From contig NC_013891.1 in the NCBI RefSeq assembly GCF_000027145.1, positions 1,488,001 through 1,552,000 of the forward strand: a DNA stretch of 64,000 nucleotides, in the 5' to 3' direction. This document shows positions 8,468 through 18,981 of this stretch, piece by piece. The stretch comes from Listeria seeligeri serovar 1/2b str. SLCC3954 (GTDB lineage Bacteria; Bacillota; Bacilli; Lactobacillales; Listeriaceae). The first letter of the stretch is position 1; every line of letters starts with the position of its first letter. The position numbers and the translations under genes were made by a program. The notes beneath the pieces were generated by a model, which worked only from the letters and a program-made list of their open reading frames with translations, had not been told where the DNA came from and ran no database searches.

Positions 8468-9178
8468 CTAATTCAATAAAACACTAATTAACATAAAAGA
8501 CGTAAATATATATGGTACGAATGGGACTTGCTTGTTTTTCTTTATTTTTTTAGCGGCTACGGCTATTAATAAAATAATAGTTCCAATCAGAATGGCTAAA
8601 AAGAAAATATAATACCCAGTTTTGAAACCTAAAAATGAGCTTAAAATTATAAATAACTTGATGTCTCCTAGCCCTATTCCTTTTCGAAAAATGAGAAAAA
8701 ATAGCATATAAAAAATCATACTCACGCTAACAGAAATAATTAAATTAACAATTGGTTGATCAAACAGACAGTATACGAACAACAAGGTAATAGTAAATAA
8801 AATAATTATAGAATTCGGGATATACATATACAAGATATCCGTTATAAAGAAAAAAGCTAAGAAGTAATAGGTTATACAACACAAGAAGAATTCATAAGAA
8901 AAGGAAAACTGCTGATATAAAAATAGTATATAAACTGGCGTGAGTATCTCTAGCAAGAAATAACTGATAGGGATAGATTTTTTGCAGCATTTGGATTTCC
9001 CTTTTAAAAATAGAAAAGAGAAAATTGGTATTATTTGATGAATTGGCAATGTTTTTTTGCAGTAGTTACATTCTGAGAACCGAAATAAGAAAGGTTTATT
9101 TGTGGGCAGACACTCTGCAGCAACTTGTATAAAAGAAATAAAAATAGTGCTATATATTACAATCAAAAAATAAATCAT
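8468..9178 (-). CDS. comC: Prepilin peptidase / late competence protein ComC
   Basis: Type IV prepilin leader peptidase (A24) that cleaves and methylates Com pseudopilins for DNA uptake. The 236 residues form about seven to eight membrane helices. Both catalytic aspartates are present: Asp114 (FITDILYMYIP) and Asp172 in GIGLGDIKLF. The N-terminal zinc-type loop has C37NYC40, but the second pair reads S62-K-C-C65 instead of CxxC. GGAGGTGAC precedes the ATG. It lies downstream of folC as in Bacillus. In Listeria the Com apparatus also matters for phagosomal escape (family knowledge). Confidence 0.92.
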   Translation of the reverse strand: MIYFLIVIYSTIFISFIQVAAECLPTNKPFLFRFSECNYCKKTLPIHQIIPIFSFLFLKGKSKCCKKSIPISYFLLEILTPVYILFLYQQFSFSYEFFLCCITYYFLAFFFITDILYMYIPNSIIILFTITLLFVYCLFDQPIVNLIISVSVSMIFYMLFFLIFRKGIGLGDIKLFIILSSFLGFKTGYYIFFLAILIGTIILLIAVAAKKIKKNKQVPFVPYIFTSFMLISVLLN

Positions 9179-9270
9179 CTGTCACCTCCATGTTGATAAA
9201 AGGAGCATAACAAGAATAAATTATTTTTGCACATGGTTAAAATGGTATTTATGATTGTTTTAATAACTAA

Positions 9271-9306
9271 AAACACCCATTTTCTTCTAAGCGAAAATGG
9301 GTGTTT
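9271..9306 (-). terminator. folC terminator
   Basis: Perfect 14-base stem AAACACCCATTTTC / GAAAATGGGTGTTT followed on the minus strand by TTTTTAG. It separates valS-folC from comC-radC. Confidence 0.85.
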
Positions 9307-9392
9307 TATATTGTTTTGACCTATTGAAAATACTATTTTAGCTATTTGTGCATTTTATTTTTTCGAAGTATACTCTTTTTATTCCAAAGTGA

Positions 9393-10682
9393 TTAGCTAA
9401 GTGTACCCAGTAAATATTTTCGTACCTCAGCGATAAAATATAATGATCCTGTAATAAAGAATTTAGTATCTGTTTTGGAATTAATTATTTTAGTTAATTC
9501 TTGCTTCCAATTAGGATTTACAGCGATTCCTTCTATCTCACCTACTTGCATTACTTGTTTTGCAGTCATTGCTCGTGGATAAACAAAAGTCGTTAATAAC
9601 ACTTCACAATCAGGAATATTTTTTAGCGTTTGAATCATTTCTTGATAATTTTTATCTGCTAGTATACTCACTATTACTTTCTTATGCCCCGAGAAAGCTT
9701 TAATGGACCTAGTAAGTGTCATAATACCCTCCGGATTGTGTGCGCCATCAATCATAATAAAAGGCTCCGAAGCTATTTCTTCCATTCGCCCAGGCCAAAA
9801 AGCTCTCTTTAAACCTATTTTTATTGATTCTTCGTCTATTGAAAAAGCTTCAAATGTATTTAAATACTGAATTACCTTGATAGCTAGTGCAGCATTATCC
9901 AATTGGTGTAATCCTTGAATCCCAATTTCAAGATGATCTATGTCACTGCCATAAGTAGTTTCATATTTATTTACCCCATCCTTAACTCTCATAAAGAAAT
10001 CTTTATTTAACTCAACATAACTTGCTTTATTTGTTGCAGCGATTTCTTTGATTACTTTTTTCACTTCTAATTGACTGGCACCTGACACAATAGGAATACC
10101 TGGTTTAATTATACCTGCTTTTTCACTAGCTATTTGTTCAATCGTATTCCCAAGAAATTCCATGTGATCCATTCCGATAGTTGTAATAACAGAAATTAAA
10201 GGGGTTAAAATATTAGTAGAGTCTAATCTTCCTCCAAGCCCCACTTCGATGATACCAATATCGATTTTTTTATATTCGGCAAAACACAAAAACATCATTG
10301 CTGTGATGATTTCAAATTCTGATGGTGGACCATATGTAGTTTCTTTTAGTTCTTCGGCTAACGGCTTAATTCTGTTTGCTAAAGTAACTATCATTTCATC
10401 ACTAACCGGCAATTCATTAATACTAATTCTTTCGTTAAAAACCTCAATATAAGGCGAAGTAAAAGTACCAGTTGTATAGTCAGCTGCTTCTAGACAATTT
10501 CTAATAAATGTGAGTGTTGAACCTTTTCCATTAGTACCGGCTATATGTATCCACTTATTTGCTCTTTCTGGATGATTTAATTTTTCCATCATATATTCCA
10601 TTCTAGCAAGTCCAGGCTTTATTCCTAGACGTAGTGTCCCATGAATCCATTCTAGCGCTTCTTCATACGTCTTTAATGTCAT
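9393..10682 (-). CDS. folC: Folylpolyglutamate / dihydrofolate synthase
   Basis: Mur-ligase-like ATP-dependent enzyme adding glutamate to dihydropteroate and folates. The P-loop IAGTNGKGSTLTFI and the later motifs IEVGLGGRLDSTN and MIDGAHNPEG are all present. I start it at the ATG at 10682 (429 residues; MTLKTYEEALEWIHGTLRLG), which has AAGGTGG 8 bases upstream and aligns with the family start. An upstream in-frame ATG at 10724 lies in the valS terminator hairpin and has no binding site. Follows valS as in Bacillus. Confidence 0.95.
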   Translation of the reverse strand: MTLKTYEEALEWIHGTLRLGIKPGLARMEYMMEKLNHPERANKWIHIAGTNGKGSTLTFIRNCLEAADYTTGTFTSPYIEVFNERISINELPVSDEMIVTLANRIKPLAEELKETTYGPPSEFEIITAMMFLCFAEYKKIDIGIIEVGLGGRLDSTNILTPLISVITTIGMDHMEFLGNTIEQIASEKAGIIKPGIPIVSGASQLEVKKVIKEIAATNKASYVELNKDFFMRVKDGVNKYETTYGSDIDHLEIGIQGLHQLDNAALAIKVIQYLNTFEAFSIDEESIKIGLKRAFWPGRMEEIASEPFIMIDGAHNPEGIMTLTRSIKAFSGHKKVIVSILADKNYQEMIQTLKNIPDCEVLLTTFVYPRAMTAKQVMQVGEIEGIAVNPNWKQELTKIINSKTDTKFFITGSLYFIAEVRKYLLGTLS

Positions 10683-10696
10683 CCTTTTTACCACCT

Positions 10697-10736
10697 TAAA
10701 AATGACCTTACCACACGGTTTCATGATAAGGTCATT
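10697..10736 (-). terminator. Hairpin between valS and folC
   Basis: AATGACCTTA pairs with TAAGGTCATT, followed by TTTTTAAGG, whose end is already the folC ribosome binding site. Likely a partial terminator that lowers folC expression relative to valS. Confidence 0.6.
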
Positions 10737-10743
10737 TCAATTA

Positions 10744-13392
10744 TTATACTTCTTTTAATGTTTCAATTCGTTCAAGTACAGAAGCTTTTTTCTCAAGATA
10801 GTCTTTTTCTTTAAAGCGTTCTTCAGCTACCACACTTTCAGGTGCTTTACTAATAAATCGTTCATTACTAAGTTTCCCTTGAACTCGAGCTACTTCTTTA
10901 TCCCACTTCTCTAACTCTTTTTCGAGACGAGCAATTTCTACTTTTAAATCAATTAAGGCTTCAAGTGGAATAAATATTTCGGCTCCGGATACAACAGCTG
11001 TCATTGCAGTTTTAGAAGGAGTAATATCAAACGAAATGGTTACATGTTCTGGATTACAAAAACGCTCAATATAAGAAATATTTTGTTCAAGGATTTCTTT
11101 ATATGTGTCATCTTTTGGTTTGATTTCTAATACAATTTGTTTGCTTAGCGGTGTATTAACTTCTGCACGAATGTTTCTTACAGCACGAATTACTTCAACA
11201 AGCATTTGCATAGATATCGAAGCTTTAGCATCCATTTGCGATTCCTCTACTTTTGGCCATTCAGAAATAGTGATAGATTCACCTTCATGAGGTAAGTTTT
11301 GCCAAATTTCTTCCGTTACAAATGGCATAAATGGATGTAATAAGCGCATAGTTGCATTTAAAGTATACGCAAGAACTGAGCGGGTCGTTTGCTTAGCCAC
11401 TTCGTCTTCTCCGTATAGAGATATTTTAGCAATTTCAATGTACCAATCACAAAAGTCATCCCAAATGAAGTTATATAACGTTCTACCAACTTCACCAAAT
11501 TCATATTTTTCTCCAAGTGAAGTAACTGATTGGATAGTTTCATTAAGTCGTGTCAAAATCCATTTGTCACTAACTTCTGTTACATTTGATAAGTCAATCT
11601 CACTATATTTCATCTCATTTAAGTTCATTAAGACAAAACGTGATGCGTTCCAAATTTTATTAATAAAATTCCAAGTCGATTCTACTTTTTCAAAACTAAA
11701 TTTCAAGTCTTGCCCTGGAGAAGAACCAGTTGCTAGAGTATATCGAAGTGAATCTGCTCCGTATTTATCAATTACTTCAATTGGATCCACACCATTACCT
11801 AGTGACTTCGACATTTTCCGTCCTTCTGAATCACGAACTAAACCATGAATCAAGGTATCTTTGAATGGTCTTTCACCAGTAAATTCAACAGATTGAAAAA
11901 TCATTCTCGACACCCAGAAAAAGATAATATCATATCCAGTTACAAGTGTATTAGTAGGGAAGAAATGTTTGTAGTCTTCACTCTCTGTATCGGGCCATCC
12001 CATTGTGGAAAATGGCCATAAAGCTGAGCTAAACCATGTATCTAGTACATCTTCATCTTGTTCCCACTCCGAAATGTTCTCAGGTGCTTTTTCACCAACG
12101 TATATTTCACCTGTTTCTTTATGATACCAAGCTGGAATTCGATGGCCCCACCATAATTGACGTGAAATACACCAATCATGAATATTATCCATCCAAGTTT
12201 CATATGTTTTTTCAAATCTTGCTGGAACAAAGTTAACCTTATCTTCTGTTTTTTGTAGCGCCAAAGCTTCAGCGGCCAGGGGTTCCATTTTTACAAACCA
12301 TTGTAGAGAAAGATATGGTTCCACTACAGCTCCAGTTCTTTCAGAATGTCCAACTGAATGAAGGTGAGGTTCTTGTTTAATAAATAAACCTAGTTCTTTA
12401 AAGTCTTGAATAATGGATTTTCTCGCAACAAAACGGTCTAGTCCGTTGTACTTTCCAGCATTCTCGTTCATTGTACCATCTTCATGCATCACGATTATTC
12501 TTGGTAAATCGTGACGATTGCCTACTTCAAAATCATTTGGATCATGGGCGGGTGTTATTTTAACTGCTCCAGAACCAAATTCTCTTTCAACATACTCATC
12601 GGCAACAATTGGAATTTCTCGGTTCATAACAGGTAACATAATCGTCTTGCCAATTAAATGTTGATATCTTTCATCTTTTGGATGTACCGCAACAGCTGTA
12701 TCACCAGGAATAGTTTCTGGACGTGTGGTCGCAACTTCTAAATAACCAGAACCATCAGCAAGGGGATATTTAAGATGATAAAAACTTCCTTCGATATCTT
12801 TATGGATAACTTCAATATCAGATAAAGCTGTTTTAGCTTCTGGATCCCAGTTTATAATGTATTGTCCGCGATAGATAAGTCCTTTATTGTACAATTTTAC
12901 AAATACTTTTTTTACCGCATCGGATAAGCCAGCATCCAGTGTAAATCTTTCTCTTGAATAATCTAATCCGAGCCCTAGTTTTTCCCATTGTTCACGAATG
13001 AAATCAGCATATTCTTCTTTCCATTCCCAAGTTTTATCAATAAAATTTTCGCGTCCTAAATCATATCGGGAAATATTCTCTTCTTTTAATTTTGCTTCAA
13101 CTTTCGCTTGAGTGGCAATACCAGCATGGTCCATTCCAGGTAAATATAATGTATCGAAGCCTTGCATTCGTTTCATTCGAGTAATAATATCTTGAAGAGT
13201 TGTATCCCATGCATGACCTAAATGCAGTTTACCCGTTACATTTGGCGGTGGTATAACGATACTATATGGCTTTTTATCTGTATTTCCTTCTGCTTTGAAG
13301 AATTCTTTTTCTTGCCACCATTTATACTTGCCATCTTCTACATTACTTGGTTCATATTTCGTAGGCATATTAATTTCATTTTGTTCCGTCAT
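10744..13392 (-). CDS. valS: Valyl-tRNA synthetase
   Basis: Class Ia synthetase charging tRNA-Val. HIGH signature in [13 protein letters not shown] near the N-terminus, KMSKS in [11 protein letters not shown], an editing CP1 insertion between, and a C-terminal coiled coil ([19 protein letters not shown]) that contacts tRNA. I start it at the ATG at 13392 (882 residues; [15 protein letters not shown]), 7 bases after AAGGAGG; the longer frame starting 24 bases upstream reads through that site. A Val-specific T-box leader precedes it. Confidence 0.97.
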   Translation of the reverse strand: MTEQNEINMPTKYEPSNVEDGKYKWWQEKEFFKAEGNTDKKPYSIVIPPPNVTGKLHLGHAWDTTLQDIITRMKRMQGFDTLYLPGMDHAGIATQAKVEAKLKEENISRYDLGRENFIDKTWEWKEEYADFIREQWEKLGLGLDYSRERFTLDAGLSDAVKKVFVKLYNKGLIYRGQYIINWDPEAKTALSDIEVIHKDIEGSFYHLKYPLADGSGYLEVATTRPETIPGDTAVAVHPKDERYQHLIGKTIMLPVMNREIPIVADEYVEREFGSGAVKITPAHDPNDFEVGNRHDLPRIIVMHEDGTMNENAGKYNGLDRFVARKSIIQDFKELGLFIKQEPHLHSVGHSERTGAVVEPYLSLQWFVKMEPLAAEALALQKTEDKVNFVPARFEKTYETWMDNIHDWCISRQLWWGHRIPAWYHKETGEIYVGEKAPENISEWEQDEDVLDTWFSSALWPFSTMGWPDTESEDYKHFFPTNTLVTGYDIIFFWVSRMIFQSVEFTGERPFKDTLIHGLVRDSEGRKMSKSLGNGVDPIEVIDKYGADSLRYTLATGSSPGQDLKFSFEKVESTWNFINKIWNASRFVLMNLNEMKYSEIDLSNVTEVSDKWILTRLNETIQSVTSLGEKYEFGEVGRTLYNFIWDDFCDWYIEIAKISLYGEDEVAKQTTRSVLAYTLNATMRLLHPFMPFVTEEIWQNLPHEGESITISEWPKVEESQMDAKASISMQMLVEVIRAVRNIRAEVNTPLSKQIVLEIKPKDDTYKEILEQNISYIERFCNPEHVTISFDITPSKTAMTAVVSGAEIFIPLEALIDLKVEIARLEKELEKWDKEVARVQGKLSNERFISKAPESVVAEERFKEKDYLEKKASVLERIETLKEV

Positions 13393-13418
13393 AATGTTTC
13401 CTCCTTTTTTGAGCAAAA

Positions 13419-13673
13419 TAAAAAACTCTTTTCATCCTAATAAAAGGACGAAAAGAGTATTATTCGCGGTACCACCTTTTTACCTACGAAAACAATGTAG
13501 GCACTTCATTGTGTTAACGATAGAGATAATCTACCGGTTATTCCCTACTATTATTTCAGGAAAACTGCTCCAAGGCTACCTTCAGATATTATTTTTGAAA
13601 GCTCGCACCAACCGCTTTCTCTCTTTGAAAAATAAATACCTTACTCTTCCTCTTCATCGCATTTAGTTCTATA
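13419..13673 (-). promoter_or_regulatory. T-box leader, valine specific
   Basis: The conserved T-box AAGGTGGTACCGCG is at 13465-13480 on the minus strand. The terminator stem ACTCTTTTCGTCCT/AGGATGAAAAGAGT with a T run is at 13419-13458. Stem I carries the GAGAGAAAGCGG and GGTGCGAGC elements typical of the class. The specifier is most likely GTA (13577-13579) in GAAGGTAGCC, fitting valS downstream. Uncharged tRNA-Val would stabilise the antiterminator. Confidence 0.92.
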
Positions 13674-13684
13674 TACTAGAAATA

Positions 13685-13713
13685 ATTTTAACAAATCTTC
13701 CTAGATTCGTCAA
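13685..13713 (-). promoter_or_regulatory. valS promoter, overlapping the hemL stop codon
   Basis: TTGACG (13708-13713), 17 bases, TAAAAT (13685-13690). The -35 hexamer includes the TGA stop of hemL, and no hemL terminator is visible, so hem transcripts probably run into the T-box. Confidence 0.75.
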
Positions 13714-15002
13714 TTAGCTCGCAGTATTTTAGAAGTGTAATCAAATGCTTCCAATGTTTTATCAATTTCTTTTTCGGTATGCATAGTCGAAATAAATACG
13801 CCTTCAAATTGGGATGGTGGTAAAAAGATTCCCTGATTAAGCATTTCACGGTAATAATTTCGGAAAAACTCTAAATCACTTGACTTAGCAGTATCGAAAT
13901 TAATAACTTTTTGATCCGTGAAGAAAAAGCCAAACATAGATCCTGCTTTATTAATTGTTAATGGCACTTCTCTTCTAGCTGAGATTTCAAGGAGTCCTTC
14001 TTCCATGCGTTTAATTAACGAACGGAAATAATCATAGTGCTGCGGTGTTAATTGTCTCACTGTTTCAAAACCTGCATTCATCGCTAATGGATTTCCTGAT
14101 AAAGTTCCAGCCTGATAAATAGAACCAGCTGGAGCTATTTGTTCCATAATTTCTTTTTTCCCACCATAGGCACCAACAGGAAGCCCCCCACCAATCACTT
14201 TTCCTAAACAAGTGATATCTGGGGTGACAACATAATAACCTTGGGCAGAATAATAATCTACCCGGAATCCAGTCATTACTTCATCAAAAATAAGTAAGGA
14301 ACCATATTTAGTTGTTAATTCTCGTAGCCCTTCTAAAAAGCCTTCAATTGGAGGTACAACACCCATATTACCAGCGACTGGTTCGACAATCACTGCAGCA
14401 ATTTCTTCTCCATATTTCTCAAAAGCTAATTTTGCTCCTTCTACATCATTGTATGGCACAGTAATAGTATCAGCTGCAAGGCCTTTTGTAACTCCCGGTG
14501 AGTCAGGTAAACCAAGCGTTGCTACACCTGAACCTGCTTTAATAAGTAAGGAATCTCCATGACCGTGGTAGCTTCCTTCAAATTTCAAAATTTTATCTCG
14601 TTTAGTATAGCCACGAGCCAGGCGAATAGCACTCATTGTCGCCTCAGTTCCAGAAGAAACCATCCGAACAATTTCAATCGAAGGTACGCGCTCGATTACT
14701 AATTTTGCTAGTTCTGTTTCTATTTCTGTTGGTGTGCCAAAACTAGTTCCTTTCATCGCAGCTGTTGTAATTGCGTTCACAACTGCAGGATTTGCATGGC
14801 CTAAAATTAACGGGCCCCAAGATAACACATAATCAATGTAATCATTTCCATCAATATCTGAAATGTAGGCTCCTTTTCCGTGGTCCATAAATACCGGCGA
14901 GGCATCTACTGAATTGAATGCTCGAACTGGACTGTTTACACCACCAGGTAATACTTTTTTCGACTCTTTAAATGCTTTTTCGGATTTTGAATAATTTAGC
15001 AA
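13710..15002 (-). CDS. hemL: Glutamate-1-semialdehyde 2,1-aminomutase
   Basis: PLP enzyme that converts glutamate-1-semialdehyde to 5-aminolevulinate, second step of the C5 haem route. Length 430 is normal. Motifs seen: [12 protein letters not shown] at the N-terminus, the cofactor Asp in [12 protein letters not shown] and the PLP lysine in [15 protein letters not shown]. The start is TTG at 15002, 8 bases after GGAGG; no ATG fits. Last gene of hemA-C-D-B-L. Confidence 0.96.
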   Translation of the reverse strand: MLNYSKSEKAFKESKKVLPGGVNSPVRAFNSVDASPVFMDHGKGAYISDIDGNDYIDYVLSWGPLILGHANPAVVNAITTAAMKGTSFGTPTEIETELAKLVIERVPSIEIVRMVSSGTEATMSAIRLARGYTKRDKILKFEGSYHGHGDSLLIKAGSGVATLGLPDSPGVTKGLAADTITVPYNDVEGAKLAFEKYGEEIAAVIVEPVAGNMGVVPPIEGFLEGLRELTTKYGSLLIFDEVMTGFRVDYYSAQGYYVVTPDITCLGKVIGGGLPVGAYGGKKEIMEQIAPAGSIYQAGTLSGNPLAMNAGFETVRQLTPQHYDYFRSLIKRMEEGLLEISARREVPLTINKAGSMFGFFFTDQKVINFDTAKSSDLEFFRNYYREMLNQGIFLPPSQFEGVFISTMHTEKEIDKTLEAFDYTSKILRAN

Positions 15003-15014
15003 AATGCTCGCCTC

Positions 15015-15989
15015 CTATTTATTTAAGTATTTGGATACGTCTTTAGCAAAATAAGTGATAATAAGTGATGCTCCCGCACGTTTCATGCTTGTCAACATTT
15101 CTAAAACGATTCTTTCTTCGTCAATCCAACCATTTTGAGCAGCTGCTTTTACCATAGCATATTCACCACTAACATTGTAAGCAACTACTGGTAAATGGGT
15201 ATTGTTTTTAACATCTCGCATGATATCTAAATAAGAAAGTGATGGTTTTACAATTAAAAAGTCTGCCCCTTCTTGTTCATCAGAAATTGCTTCACGCAAT
15301 GCTTCTTCTCTGTTGGCTGGGTCCATTTGATAAGACTTTCTATCTCCAAATTGTGGTGCACTTCCGGCCGCATCCCGAAATGGCCCATAAAAAGCTGAGG
15401 CATATTTCACTGCATACGACATAATTGGAATATCTTGAAAACCAGCTTCATCAAGCCCTTCACGAATTATTTGGACAAATCCATCCATCATATTAGAAGG
15501 TGCAATAATATCCGCTCCTGCTGCAGCCTGGCTAATCGCTGTTTTTTGTAGCAGTTCCAGAGATTCATCATTTAAGATTTCTCCATCTTGAATGACACCA
15601 CAGTGACCATGATCGGTAAATTCGCATAGACATGTGTCTGCTACAACAATCATCTTCGGAAATTTCGTTTTGATTAATCGGATTGCTTCTTGTATAATTC
15701 CGTGATCGTGATAAGCTTGTGTGCCAACTGCATCTTTTTCAGCGGGGATACCGAATAATATCACGGCTTTTATTCCTAGTTTTTGAATTGTTACAATTTC
15801 TTCTGCTAATTCATGTAGTGGGAATTGGAATACGCCTGGCATCGAAACCACTTCTGATTTGGGTTCTTTTCCATCTTTTACAAAAATAGGATAAATTAAA
15901 TCATCCGTATGTAAAATGGTTTCTCTAACTAAATCACGCATCGCACTAGTCTTTCTTAAACGACGATGTCTATCAAATTGATTCTTCAT
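15015..15989 (-). CDS. hemB: Delta-aminolevulinic acid dehydratase (porphobilinogen synthase)
   Basis: Condenses two 5-aminolevulinates to porphobilinogen. The 324-residue protein has the zinc-type cysteine triad Cys120, Cys122, Cys130 in [14 protein letters not shown], so it is a zinc-dependent enzyme. Schiff-base lysines are at Lys195 ([10 protein letters not shown]) and Lys248 ([12 protein letters not shown]). Its start overlaps the hemD stop by 4 bases, indicating translational coupling. Confidence 0.97.
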   Translation of the reverse strand: MKNQFDRHRRLRKTSAMRDLVRETILHTDDLIYPIFVKDGKEPKSEVVSMPGVFQFPLHELAEEIVTIQKLGIKAVILFGIPAEKDAVGTQAYHDHGIIQEAIRLIKTKFPKMIVVADTCLCEFTDHGHCGVIQDGEILNDESLELLQKTAISQAAAGADIIAPSNMMDGFVQIIREGLDEAGFQDIPIMSYAVKYASAFYGPFRDAAGSAPQFGDRKSYQMDPANREEALREAISDEQEGADFLIVKPSLSYLDIMRDVKNNTHLPVVAYNVSGEYAMVKAAAQNGWIDEERIVLEMLTSMKRAGASLIITYFAKDVSKYLNK

Positions 15990-16708
15990 TTGTATTCCTC
16001 CTGTATTATCAAATCAGCTAGGTTTTTCATGGTGAAAGTTTTTGCTTGGTAGGTTACTTCATAACCATCCGCTACAATTGCTTTTGTTGTAACATTTCCG
16101 ATTGAAGCGATGCGCCAATTCCCTTTTTGGCTAGGAAAATTTTTAGCTACTGAATAGAAGTTTTTCCAAGCAGATGGACTGGCAAAAATTATTATTTGGT
16201 TTTCATTTTGAGTGAAAAGTTGCTTTAATAATGACTTTGATTTGGTGGGGAAAATGGTTTCATAAAGTTCAACAGGAAATATAACATATCCTTTTTCTTT
16301 CAAAGTATCTTCCATTACCGTTCTGCTTAAATTACTTTTTGGCAACAATATACTCGTTTTTTCCGGATATTTTTCAAGCCATTCAGAAAGAAAAGGCTCT
16401 GTTTGGTATAAGGTAGGAATAAAACTTGGCGAATGTCCATAATCAGCCAATTTTTCTTTAGTTTTTTCGCCAATAACCGCATATTTGTAAGATTTTGTTA
16501 CCTTGTGCTGCTTGAAAAAGTATTCGACTGCATTAACACTCGTAAAGAATATCCACTCAACGTTTTGTTGTTCTGAGGTGAAAACAACATTTTGAGGTTT
16601 GGTTTCAATTAATGGCACCGAGTCAACCACGAAGCCGTTTTCCGCAAAATATGCTTGCCATTTTATATTTTTGCTTGCTTCCCTTGTCAAAACAACTTTT
16701 TTAATCAT
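15986..16708 (-). CDS. hemD: Uroporphyrinogen-III synthase
   Basis: Closes hydroxymethylbilane with inversion of ring D. The 240-residue sequence is poorly conserved as usual for the family. Recognisable parts are [44 protein letters not shown] and [13 protein letters not shown]. Position between hemC and hemB, overlapping both by 4 bases, supports the call. Confidence 0.94.
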   Translation of the reverse strand: MIKKVVLTREASKNIKWQAYFAENGFVVDSVPLIETKPQNVVFTSEQQNVEWIFFTSVNAVEYFFKQHKVTKSYKYAVIGEKTKEKLADYGHSPSFIPTLYQTEPFLSEWLEKYPEKTSILLPKSNLSRTVMEDTLKEKGYVIFPVELYETIFPTKSKSLLKQLFTQNENQIIIFASPSAWKNFYSVAKNFPSQKGNWRIASIGNVTTKAIVADGYEVTYQAKTFTMKNLADLIIQEEYK

Positions 16709-17634
16709 GAATTCCTCAACTCTTTAATAATTGTATCTGCACCTTCGCTAAGTAACGCTTCTGCTACTTGGTTACCGATTGTCATTGGATTTTCTCCAGT
16801 TCGTTCAGCGGAAAGAATTGTTGAACCATCTGCATTACCAACTAGTCCCTTAAATTTAATTTGTCCAGCTGTTTTTGTCGCAAAACCAGCGATTGGTATT
16901 TCACAGCCGCCGTTTAACTTTTTCAAAAAGACGCGTTCTGCTTCTACACAAATACCAGTTTCTTCATGATGAATCGATGCTAGCATGTCGCAAATTTGTT
17001 TGTCATTCTCTCGGCATTCGATTGCAAGAGCACCTTGACCAACTGCTGGCAAGCAAAGTTCGGGTGAAATATCTTCTAACTTCAAAGTAGTATTTTCTAA
17101 CCAACCCATTCGTGATAAACCTGCTTTAGCTAAAATGATGGCATCAAAATTTTCGTCATGTAGCTTTTGAAGCCGTGTGTCAATATTGCCTCGAATTGGT
17201 TTAATAACGAAATCAGGTCGCTGCCTCAGTATTTGAGCAGCTCTTCGCAAACTACTCGTACCAATTACTGCCGCTGTTGGCAAATCATGAAAAGATTCAA
17301 CCGTGTTAAATACAAAACAATCCAGTGCGGATTCCCGTTTTGGAATCGCGCCAATAGTAAGACCTTCTTTTATAGAGGAGGGAACATCCTTCATACTATG
17401 TACTGCAAAGTCAATAGCACCATCACTTAAAGCTTGTTCCACTTCCGAGACAAATAAACCTTTTCCACCAACTTTGCTAAGTGTGACATCTAGGATACGG
17501 TCTCCTTTTGTTACGATTTCTTTTATCTCAAAGTCAATCTCAGGGTAATTTTCTTTTAATCTCGCTATCACCCAACCAGACTGTGTCAATGCTAATTTGC
17601 TTCGTCTTGAGCCAACAATTATTTTACGTTTCAT
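16705..17634 (-). CDS. hemC: Hydroxymethylbilane synthase (porphobilinogen deaminase)
   Basis: Assembles four porphobilinogens into linear hydroxymethylbilane. The dipyrromethane cofactor is carried by Cys244 (LNGGCEIPIAGF). The catalytic Asp lies in HSMKDVPS (about 83), and the Arg-rich substrate site in GTSSLRRAAQ. Length 309 is typical. Follows hemA directly with a 4-base overlap; the hemX gene that lies here in Bacillus is absent. Confidence 0.97.
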   Translation of the reverse strand: MKRKIIVGSRRSKLALTQSGWVIARLKENYPEIDFEIKEIVTKGDRILDVTLSKVGGKGLFVSEVEQALSDGAIDFAVHSMKDVPSSIKEGLTIGAIPKRESALDCFVFNTVESFHDLPTAAVIGTSSLRRAAQILRQRPDFVIKPIRGNIDTRLQKLHDENFDAIILAKAGLSRMGWLENTTLKLEDISPELCLPAVGQGALAIECRENDKQICDMLASIHHEETGICVEAERVFLKKLNGGCEIPIAGFATKTAGQIKFKGLVGNADGSTILSAERTGENPMTIGNQVAEALLSEGADTIIKELRNS

Positions 17635-18944
17635 GCTTTACTCCTCGTTTCAGCTTGCTCTTTATCAGGTACTGATACTGCAATGTCAACTAAACCAAAG
17701 ATACGTTTAAAATAGTCAATACTTGTTTCAGCATCACTCTCTACAGACATTTCTTTTAATTCTGAGATGGGTTGTTTCAGCATCTGGTTGATAATGCTTT
17801 TCATATGTTTACCGATTTGAACATATTCTCGCTCAGTTAAGCCAGGTAATTTGTTTTCTAAACTAGTCATTGTCACTTCTTGCATTTCTAGCGCTTTTTC
17901 TCTTAGTGCACGAATAACTGGTACGACACCGAGTTGTTTTTCCCACTCAAAAAAAGTCTGTACTTCTGCATGAATAGTGTCCTCTAGTTCGCTAACTATT
18001 CTTTTTCGTTCCATTGAGTTCGCTGTAACGACACCAGCCAAATCATCAATATCATATAAATGGAAATTGGGAATATATGAACAATCATGCTCAACATTTC
18101 TTGGTAAACCGATATCAATGACGAGCATCGAACTAGCTTTTTGCTCCATTAATTGTTGCATTTCTGTATGTTTAATAATTGGTTCTGAGGCGCTAGTTGA
18201 AACGAGTACAATATCTGCTAAAAGTAAATGTTCATTCATTTGTTCATAGGCGACTACTTTTGCTTGAAATTGATTAGCGAGTATTTCGGCGTTCATTTGT
18301 GTTCGATTGATAACAGTTATGTCGTTAATACCGCTCCCCGCAAGATTTTGTAACGCTAATTCACTCATTTCTCCTGCGCCAACTAGAACGATTTTTTTAT
18401 TTTCTAAAGTACCATATAATTTCTTTGCGACTTCGACGGCCGCATAGCTGACTGAAACTGCATTTTCATTGATTTTAGTATAATGATGTACTTTTTTAGC
18501 AAAGGTAACTACTTCACGAAAAAGTTTATTTAAAAGTGTACCGGTTGTCCCAGTATGTTTTGCGATTTCAAAGGCATGTTTTACTTGTCCGAGAATTTGT
18601 GTTTCTCCAAGAACTAATGAATCGAGTCCAGCCGTCACTTTATACAAATGATTTACGGCTACTGCTTCTTCATGAAAAAATAAGTATGGTTCAATTTTCT
18701 CCATGTCCATTTGAAACCAGTTTGCCATAAAGCGTTTCAAGTAATATCTACCTGTATGTAGTTGGTCAACAACTGCCACAATTTCCGTTCGATTACATGT
18801 CGAAATAATAACATTTTCGAGGATACTTTTTTCCTGTAATAATGTTATTAAAGCCATTTCTTCTTCGGTTTCTTTAAAAACTAATTTTTCGCGGATGTCG
18901 ATTGGTGCTGTGTGGTGATTCAGCCCCATGGTGAGAATAAACAT
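17631..18944 (-). CDS. hemA: Glutamyl-tRNA reductase
   Basis: First committed step of C5 tetrapyrrole synthesis: NADPH-dependent reduction of Glu-tRNA to glutamate-1-semialdehyde. Catalytic Cys50 is in IISTCNRTEI, the NADPH-binding motif is VLVGAGEMSELAL, and the C-terminal dimerisation helix follows. 437 residues. TAGGAGGA lies 7 bases before the ATG. First gene of the operon, behind the promoter at 18982-19010 that contains a palindrome. In other bacteria HemA is haem-regulated by proteolysis; nothing here tests that. Confidence 0.97.
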   Translation of the reverse strand: MFILTMGLNHHTAPIDIREKLVFKETEEEMALITLLQEKSILENVIISTCNRTEIVAVVDQLHTGRYYLKRFMANWFQMDMEKIEPYLFFHEEAVAVNHLYKVTAGLDSLVLGETQILGQVKHAFEIAKHTGTTGTLLNKLFREVVTFAKKVHHYTKINENAVSVSYAAVEVAKKLYGTLENKKIVLVGAGEMSELALQNLAGSGINDITVINRTQMNAEILANQFQAKVVAYEQMNEHLLLADIVLVSTSASEPIIKHTEMQQLMEQKASSMLVIDIGLPRNVEHDCSYIPNFHLYDIDDLAGVVTANSMERKRIVSELEDTIHAEVQTFFEWEKQLGVVPVIRALREKALEMQEVTMTSLENKLPGLTEREYVQIGKHMKSIINQMLKQPISELKEMSVESDAETSIDYFKRIFGLVDIAVSVPDKEQAETRSKA

Positions 18945-18981
18945 TCGATAATCCTCCTAAAATCAAATTGAACTCTTAACT

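Noticed and set aside
10683-10724. 14-codon N-terminal extension of FolC
   Set aside because: It is encoded by the valS terminator hairpin and has no ribosome binding site; the ATG at 10682 has a strong one.
11438-11848. 136-codon plus-strand ORF inside valS
   Set aside because: Exact antisense shadow of a well-conserved synthetase; no ribosome binding site.
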